From: an uncultured Clostridia bacterium | GTDB taxonomy: Bacteria; Bacillota_A; Clostridia; Oscillospirales; Acutalibacteraceae | Length of the DNA stretch: 5,451 nucleotides | Direction of reading: 5' to 3' | NCBI GenBank assembly: GCA_937891215.1 | Contig: CALAEU010000211.1 | Span: 1 to 5,451 of the forward strand | Shown: positions 1-3,365 of the stretch, piece by piece | How the letters are laid out: each line of letters opens with the position of its first letter | Position numbering within the stretch: position 1 is the first letter of the stretch | The notes under the pieces: model-generated | The model's database searches: none | The model's input: only the letters and a program-made list of their open reading frames with translations | Told to the model about the DNA's origin: nothing | Position numbers and translations under genes: made by a program

Positions 1-585
1 ATGAGTAGGATAAAGCTCACCATTACGCATCATAAAGTTAAAGAGTCTGCCGTGAATATTTTCTCTACCTAAAACGATTTCATCTCTTAAATCGTGGCGA
101 TAGCCACCTTCAAGGTGAATAATTTCGCCTAAAAGACCTTTTCTTACCATATTGAATACTGCCATTTCGTTTCTGTCATAACAGCAGTTTTCAAGTAGCA
201 TACAGATTTTGCCTGTTTCTTCACTTGTTCTGACTAACTGCCAGCATTCTTCAATAGAAGCTGCGCCGCCAACTTCCATAGCAACATGAAGACCAGCTTT
301 CATTGCATCAACCGCAATACGAGAGTGAGTAATCCATGTTGTTGCAATTAAAACTGCATCAAGTTCTTCTTTTTCGAACATTTCTTTGTAATCAAGATAA
401 GCAGTTACAGGGTAACTTTTGTTGTTTCTGTTTTCAACAATTTCAATACCCTTTTCCGCTCTTTCAACAATAAGATCACAAACAGCAGGAACTACTACTC
501 CCTCTACCTGAAGAAGTAAATCGAGCATACTTGAACCTCTACCACTGATACCAATAAAACCAATTCTTTGTACTTTGTTTGCCAT
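1..585 (-). CDS. Gfo/Idh/MocA-family NAD-dependent protein, GH109-like (N-terminal part; cut by left edge)
   Basis: The reverse strand encodes 195 residues from the ATG at 583-585, with no stop before the window edge, so the C-terminus is missing. Residues 8-17 (IGFIGISGRG) form a Rossmann dinucleotide-binding loop, and D37 ends the second strand. AVLIATTWITHS (77-88) and HVAMEVGGA (100-108) match the usual positions of the cofactor-binding segments. ENCCYDR (132-138), NMVRKGLLGE (145-154), the GGYRHDLRDE segment (160-169) and the final LYPTH (191-195) strongly recall glycoside hydrolase family 109, which uses NAD in a retained redox cycle to cleave alpha-N-acetylgalactosaminides. The Lys of the dehydrogenase EKP motif is absent (E104-V105-G106), which fits a hydrolase-like or atypical member better than a simple dehydrogenase. 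No signal peptide is visible, so it is probably cytoplasmic. The start is fixed by AGGTGA five bases upstream. Family placement is firm. The exact substrate is inference. Confidence 0.88.
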   Translation of the reverse strand, partial: MANKVQRIGFIGISGRGSSMLDLLLQVEGVVVPAVCDLIVERAEKGIEIVENRNNKSYPVTAYLDYKEMFEKEELDAVLIATTWITHSRIAVDAMKAGLHVAMEVGGAASIEECWQLVRTSEETGKICMLLENCCYDRNEMAVFNMVRKGLLGEIIHLEGGYRHDLRDEIVLGRENIHGRLFNFMMRNGELYPTH

Positions 586-590
586 AAAAA

Positions 591-596
591 TCACCT
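591..596 (-). promoter_or_regulatory. Ribosome binding site of the GH109-like gene
   Basis: On the minus strand AGGTGA lies five bases (TTTTT) before the ATG at 583-585. It supports that ATG as the true start. Confidence 0.8.
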
Positions 597-614
597 ACTA
601 ACACATTTGGATTT

Positions 615-643
615 ATTGTAGCATAAAATATTATATTTTTCAA
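615..643 (-). promoter_or_regulatory. Sigma-A-type promoter of the GH109-like gene
   Basis: On the minus strand the -35 box TTGAAA (638-643) is separated by exactly 17 bases from the -10 box TACAAT (615-620). The -10 is preceded by TGC, giving an extended -10. Transcription would start near 606-609, leaving a leader of only about 20-25 bases that includes the ribosome binding site, so there is no room for a riboswitch. Assigned by consensus match only. Confidence 0.75.
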
Positions 644-651
644 TGTTTATT

Positions 652-676
652 ATGATTTTTTATAATAAAAAATCAT
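652..676. promoter_or_regulatory. 25-base palindrome upstream of the GH109-like promoter, candidate operator
   Basis: Two perfect 11-base arms, ATGATTTTTTA (652-662) and its complement (666-676), flank a TAA centre. The palindrome begins eight bases upstream of the -35 box, where an activator or repressor of the GH109-like gene could bind. It is almost pure A/T, so it could instead be an AT-rich UP-like element or a weak hairpin. No regulator gene is present in the window. Confidence 0.4.
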
Positions 677-679
677 TGG

Positions 680-700
680 CTAGAGACTGATGACTAGGGA
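680..700. repeat. Heptamer tandem repeat, left flank of intergenic element 1
   Basis: Three 7-base units follow one another on the plus strand: CTAGAGA (680-686), CTGATGA (687-693) and CTAGGGA (694-700). The array lies 24 bases left of the hairpin at 725-777 and is imperfectly inverted relative to the array at 801-821. Such short heptamer arrays resemble the short tandemly repeated repetitive sequences described in some bacterial genomes. Membership of a known family is not established here. Confidence 0.6.
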
Positions 701-724
701 TTTGAATCCTACTCCCCAAAATAG

Positions 725-777
725 TTTATCCCACCATTTAAAATTAGTTTTACACCAACTAAAAATGATAGGATAAA
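725..777 (-). terminator. Hairpin of intergenic element 1, possible terminator of the OPT-PqqD operon
   Basis: Arms 763-777 and 725-739 form a 15-base-pair stem on the minus-strand RNA, including two G-U pairs. A UUUU bulge (740-743) is followed by a second 6-base-pair stem (757-762 with 744-749) closing a 7-base loop. It lies 38 bases past the stop of the PqqD-like gene, where an operon terminator is expected. The downstream run on the minus strand (ACTATTTTGG) is a poor U-tract, so termination may be weak or the structure may have another role. It shares CTATCATTTTTAGTT with the hairpin at 3222-3271. Confidence 0.65.
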
Positions 778-800
778 TCCATTTATATTTTATTTAACCA

Positions 801-828
801 CTAGACCCTAGCCTCTAGTCCCTGAATT
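801..828. repeat. Heptamer tandem repeat, right flank of intergenic element 1
   Basis: Plus-strand units are CTAGACC (801-807), CTAGCCT (808-814), CTAGTCC (815-821) and a degenerate CTGAATT (822-828). The array begins 23 bases right of the hairpin, nearly the same gap as on the left side (24 bases), and runs into the 3' end of the PqqD-like gene. The third unit contains that gene's TAG stop codon (815-817). Confidence 0.6.
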
Positions 829-1165
829 CTATAAACCTATAGCTCTCAAGAATCTGGAAATACTTTGCAAGGCGCTCGTAAAGCGGTTCTGCTTTTTCAC
901 CGAAGTGTTCTTTTACAAGAACCCCTAATTCTAAGATGTTTTTTTCGCCATCTAATAGCGGCCACAAAAAGCTACCATTTTCATCAAGATGAACATAAGA
1001 GATTTTTGGTTTTTTAAAGATTTTTTGTACAACTGTGTTAAAGAAACCGGTGTTTTCAATTTCTAAAGTCACTTTATTTTCATCATCTTGTTTCCACGAA
1101 ATACTCCCATTTCTTACTGGTTTTCGTTCAAGATAATTTTCATCTACCACTAATTTTTTAGCCAT
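815..1165 (-). CDS. PqqD-like small protein, partner of the OPT transporter
   Basis: This 116-residue protein resembles the PqqD family. That fold is a small winged-helix-like domain which in PqqD and RiPP maturation enzymes binds a precursor peptide (RiPP recognition element). Typical segments are an N-terminal ENYLERKPVRNGSISW (9-24), then KISYVHLDENGSFLWPLLDG (54-73), and a C-terminal helix with LYERLAKYFQILESYRFIEF (95-114). Length is normal for a stand-alone member, and no signal peptide or membrane segment is visible. The start is set by AGAAGG at 1172-1177, six bases upstream. The ATG overlaps the OPT stop by 8 bases, implying translational coupling and a shared role. No PQQ genes, radical SAM enzyme or precursor peptide lies nearby, so a role in PQQ synthesis is unlikely. 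Helping the transporter recognise or process peptides is inference. The stop codon lies inside a heptamer repeat, so the last two residues (RD) may derive from it. Confidence 0.85.
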   Translation of the reverse strand: MAKKLVVDENYLERKPVRNGSISWKQDDENKVTLEIENTGFFNTVVQKIFKKPKISYVHLDENGSFLWPLLDGEKNILELGVLVKEHFGEKAEPLYERLAKYFQILESYRFIEFRD

Positions 1166-3092
1166 TTTTTGCCTTCTTTGTTTTTTTGAAAACTGAGAAC
1201 ATTAAAAGTGAAACAATTACAAGTGCAAATACTACAAGACTTAAAATCTGTGAAACACCTGAAGGAAGTCCTAATTTGCCTGAAAGGTCAATCATTTTAT
1301 CTACACCGAAGATTGCAAGAATAGCAAGAACGATACCAACTAAACCTTCACCTGCAATCATACCTGAGCAGAAGAGGATACCATCGTTTGTAACTTTTGA
1401 CTTTTTAGCTTCGTCACCTTTCATCTTATCAAATGCAAGACGAATAAGACCACCAACCATAATACAAGCATTAAGATGAACAGGGAGATAAATACCGATT
1501 GCAAAAGGAAGCACAGGAATACCTAAAATTTCAACAACTACTGCAATGAGTGCGCCAATTATAATAAGAACCCAAGGAAGTTCGCCACCCATAACGCCTT
1601 CAACAATCATTTTCATAAGTGTAGCCTGAGGTGCTGCAATTTCTTCTGAGCCAAAGCCCCAAGCAGTATCGAGAAGATAGAGTGTACCACCAATAGCAAG
1701 AGCAGAAGCAACAACACCGAACACTTCACCGATTTGTTGTTTTTTAGGTGTAGCACCTAAAAGGTAACCTGTTTTAAGGTCCTGTGAAGTGTCACCTGCA
1801 ATAGCGGCAACAATACAAATAATTGAACCTATTGCAATAGCACTCTCCATACCGCCCGCAATACCTTGCGGTGTATTATCTACTGTTATTTTAAGAACAA
1901 GTGTTGCAATAAGAAGTGTAGCAATAGCCATACCTGAAACAGGGTTATTACTGCTACCAACAAGACCTACCATTCTCGAAGAAACAGTCGCAAAGAAGAA
2001 ACCGAATACAACAACAATAATTGCACCTATTAAAGAAATCGGAATAGCAGGAACAAGCCATACAAGTAATGTTAATATAGCAATTACTATAAGAACTATT
2101 TTCATATTAAGGTCTTGTTCAGTACGAAGGCTACCGGCACTGCCCGCACCTTTCATGCTCTTTAAAGCACCTGTAAATGTACTTATAATAAGTGGTAACG
2201 ATTTAACAAGACTTATGATACCACCGGCAGCGAGAGCACCTGCACCAATGTAACGGATGTAAGAACCCCAGATACCTGAAGCACCGCTTTCAGCGAAAAT
2301 TTCACCGATTGTCTGTGTTGCAGATGGATACATAACAATATTTTCACCAAAGAGAACAATAAGAGGAATTAAAACCATCCAGCTTAAAAGCCCACCAGCG
2401 AACATATAAGAAGAAATACGAGGACCACAAATGAAACCAACACTCATAACCGCTGGGTAAATCTGTGTACCTATTTCACCTGCAAAGCCTCTGAATCTTA
2501 AAGCAACTTCGCCAGGTACTGCTTTTAAACCGTCAATAATGAATTTGAATGCAGCCGCAAATCCCATACCTGCAAAAACAGTTGAAGCATTTGAACCACC
2601 TTCTTCACCTGCTAAAAGAACTTCTGCACAAGCAGTTCCTTCAGGATAAGGTAAAACATTGTGTTCTTTAACGATAAGTGCATTTCTTAAAGGTATCATA
2701 AAGAATACACCTAAAAGACCACCTAAAAGTGCAATAGTTGTGATTTCAAGCATATCCGGCTTGTCCATTTTACCCTCATTTGCCCAGAGGAAAAGTGCAG
2801 GTAAAGTGAAGATAGCACCAGCGGCTAAAGATTCACCTGCAGAACCAATTGTCTGCACAATATTACTTTCGAGAATAGAATTTTTTCTTAAAATAACTCT
2901 GATTACGCCCATTGCTATAACTGCCGCAGGAATAGATGCTGAAACAGTCATACCAACTCTTAAGCCTAAATAAGCATTTGCTGCACCGAATACAACTGCT
3001 AAAATAACACCCATAACAATTGAAGCTACAGTAATCTCAGGTGTAATTTTACTCGCAGGAACATACGGTTTAAATTCTTTTTTGTTGTCCAT
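1158..3092 (-). CDS. OPT-family oligopeptide transporter
   Basis: This 644-residue polytopic inner-membrane protein belongs to the prokaryotic branch of the OPT superfamily, secondary transporters thought to import small peptides or metal chelates with protons. Family signatures are NAYLGLRVGMTVSASIP (39-55), NIVQTIGSAGESLAAGA (77-93), LPYPEGTACAEVLLAGE (147-163), GLVGSSNNPVSGMAIAT (376-392), AGDTSQDLKTGYLLGATPKK (432-451), LPFAIGIYLPVHLNA (528-542) and CSGMIAGEGLVGI (575-587). Many hydrophobic segments fill the sequence between them. The length is normal, and it ends in a short basic cytoplasmic tail (KKTKKAKNG). The ATG is supported by AGGAGC six bases upstream. The gene has its own promoter and is followed with 8-base overlap by a PqqD-like gene. 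The substrate cannot be read from sequence. Family assignment is very secure. Confidence 0.95.
   Translation of the reverse strand: MDNKKEFKPYVPASKITPEITVASIVMGVILAVVFGAANAYLGLRVGMTVSASIPAAVIAMGVIRVILRKNSILESNIVQTIGSAGESLAAGAIFTLPALFLWANEGKMDKPDMLEITTIALLGGLLGVFFMIPLRNALIVKEHNVLPYPEGTACAEVLLAGEEGGSNASTVFAGMGFAAAFKFIIDGLKAVPGEVALRFRGFAGEIGTQIYPAVMSVGFICGPRISSYMFAGGLLSWMVLIPLIVLFGENIVMYPSATQTIGEIFAESGASGIWGSYIRYIGAGALAAGGIISLVKSLPLIISTFTGALKSMKGAGSAGSLRTEQDLNMKIVLIVIAILTLLVWLVPAIPISLIGAIIVVVFGFFFATVSSRMVGLVGSSNNPVSGMAIATLLIATLVLKITVDNTPQGIAGGMESAIAIGSIICIVAAIAGDTSQDLKTGYLLGATPKKQQIGEVFGVVASALAIGGTLYLLDTAWGFGSEEIAAPQATLMKMIVEGVMGGELPWVLIIIGALIAVVVEILGIPVLPFAIGIYLPVHLNACIMVGGLIRLAFDKMKGDEAKKSKVTNDGILFCSGMIAGEGLVGIVLAILAIFGVDKMIDLSGKLGLPSGVSQILSLVVFALVIVSLLMFSVFKKTKKAKNG
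1172..1177 (-). promoter_or_regulatory. Ribosome binding site of the PqqD-like gene, inside the OPT gene
   Basis: AGAAGG on the minus strand lies six bases before the ATG at 1163-1165 and inside the last codons of the OPT gene. With the 8-base gene overlap it indicates coupled translation. Confidence 0.75.
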
Positions 3093-3097
3093 AAAAA

Positions 3098-3103
3098 GCT
3101 CCT
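3098..3103 (-). promoter_or_regulatory. Ribosome binding site of the OPT gene
   Basis: The minus strand reads GGAGCT within TTAGGAGCTTTTT. The AGGAG core (3099-3103) is six bases from the ATG at 3090-3092, confirming that start. Confidence 0.85.
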
Positions 3104-3130
3104 AACTAAAATTTATAAAAATACCTGTCC

Positions 3131-3159
3131 ATTCTAACATTTTTTTATTAGTATTGCAA
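3131..3159 (-). promoter_or_regulatory. Sigma-A-type promoter of the OPT-PqqD operon
   Basis: On the minus strand the -35 box TTGCAA (3154-3159) and the -10 box TAGAAT (3131-3136) are 17 bases apart. A TGT precedes the -10 box. Transcription would begin near 3122-3125, giving a leader of about 30 bases with no space for a riboswitch. It lies between the hairpin element and the OPT gene, so the operon is probably transcribed independently of the ABC transporter upstream. Confidence 0.75.
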
Positions 3160-3182
3160 GTTTTTTATTTAATTTACATTAT

Positions 3183-3218
3183 TTAGTTGTAAGTATCAAG
3201 TGTGCAAGTTATAAGAAA
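3183..3218. repeat. Degenerate heptamer tandem repeat, left flank of intergenic element 2
   Basis: Plus-strand units are TTAGTTG, TAAGTAT, CAAGTGTG, CAAGTTA and TAAGAAA, starting at 3183, 3190, 3197, 3205 and 3212. Spacing is 7, 7, 8 and 7 bases, and each unit begins with a one- or two-base variant of CTAG. Two blocks, GTAAGTAT (3189-3196) and AGTGTG (3199-3204), reappear inverted at 3322-3329 and 3306-3311. Confidence 0.5.
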
Positions 3219-3221
3219 TTG

Positions 3222-3271
3222 AAAAGTTCTATCATTTAAAGTTTTCGTAAACTAAAAATGATAGAACTTTT
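3222..3271 (-). terminator. Hairpin of intergenic element 2, likely terminator of the ABC transporter gene
   Basis: Arms 3222-3237 and 3256-3271 pair perfectly over 16 bases. A 2x2 internal mismatch (3238-3239 with 3254-3255) is followed by five more pairs and a 4-base loop (3245-3248). On the minus strand it lies 94 bases past the transporter stop and just before the OPT promoter. The stem has AAAA on the 5' side and UUUU on the 3' side, as bidirectional intrinsic terminators do. The U-tract beyond the stem is better on the plus strand (ATTTTTTATTATA) than on the minus strand (CAATTTCTTAT). Confidence 0.7.
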
Positions 3272-3283
3272 ATTTTTTATTAT

Positions 3284-3325
3284 ACTAGCAACTAGCCATA
3301 CCAGCCACACTAGCAACTATTATAC
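3284..3325. repeat. CTAG-type tandem repeat, right flank of intergenic element 2
   Basis: Plus-strand units are CTAGCAA, CTAGCCATA, CCAGCCACA, CTAGCAA and CTATTATAC, starting at 3285, 3292, 3301, 3310 and 3317, so the period is 7 or 9 bases. The 11-mer ACTAGCAACTA occurs exactly twice (3284-3294 and 3309-3319). The tract is partly inverted relative to the array at 3183-3218. Confidence 0.6.
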
Positions 3326-3329
3326 TTAC

Positions 3330-3365
3330 GTCGCAGCCCCTTTAATCCGAATTACACATTCCAAA
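3330..3365. other. Short intergenic tail after the ABC transporter gene
   Basis: These 36 bases separate the transporter stop from the repeat element. I see no hairpin, promoter or reading frame in them. Confidence 0.5.

Noticed and set aside
680..821. Insertion sequence or tRNA in the first intergenic gap
   Set aside because: There is no transposase reading frame and no cloverleaf. At most the region is a non-autonomous repeat, for which target-site duplications are not evident.
680..828. CRISPR array
   Set aside because: Repeat units are only 7 bases and directly adjacent, without unique spacers, and no cas genes are present.
1186..2973. Long plus-strand open frames at 1186-1479, 1789-2253 and 2659-2973
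   Set aside because: They lie opposite the OPT gene, have low-complexity Ile/Pro/Ala-rich translations with no recognisable family, and lack convincing ribosome binding sites. The transporter frame explains the region fully.
3093..3220. Riboswitch or attenuator ahead of the OPT gene
   Set aside because: The inferred transcript start leaves a leader of about 30 bases. The hairpin lies upstream of the promoter and is not part of this transcript.
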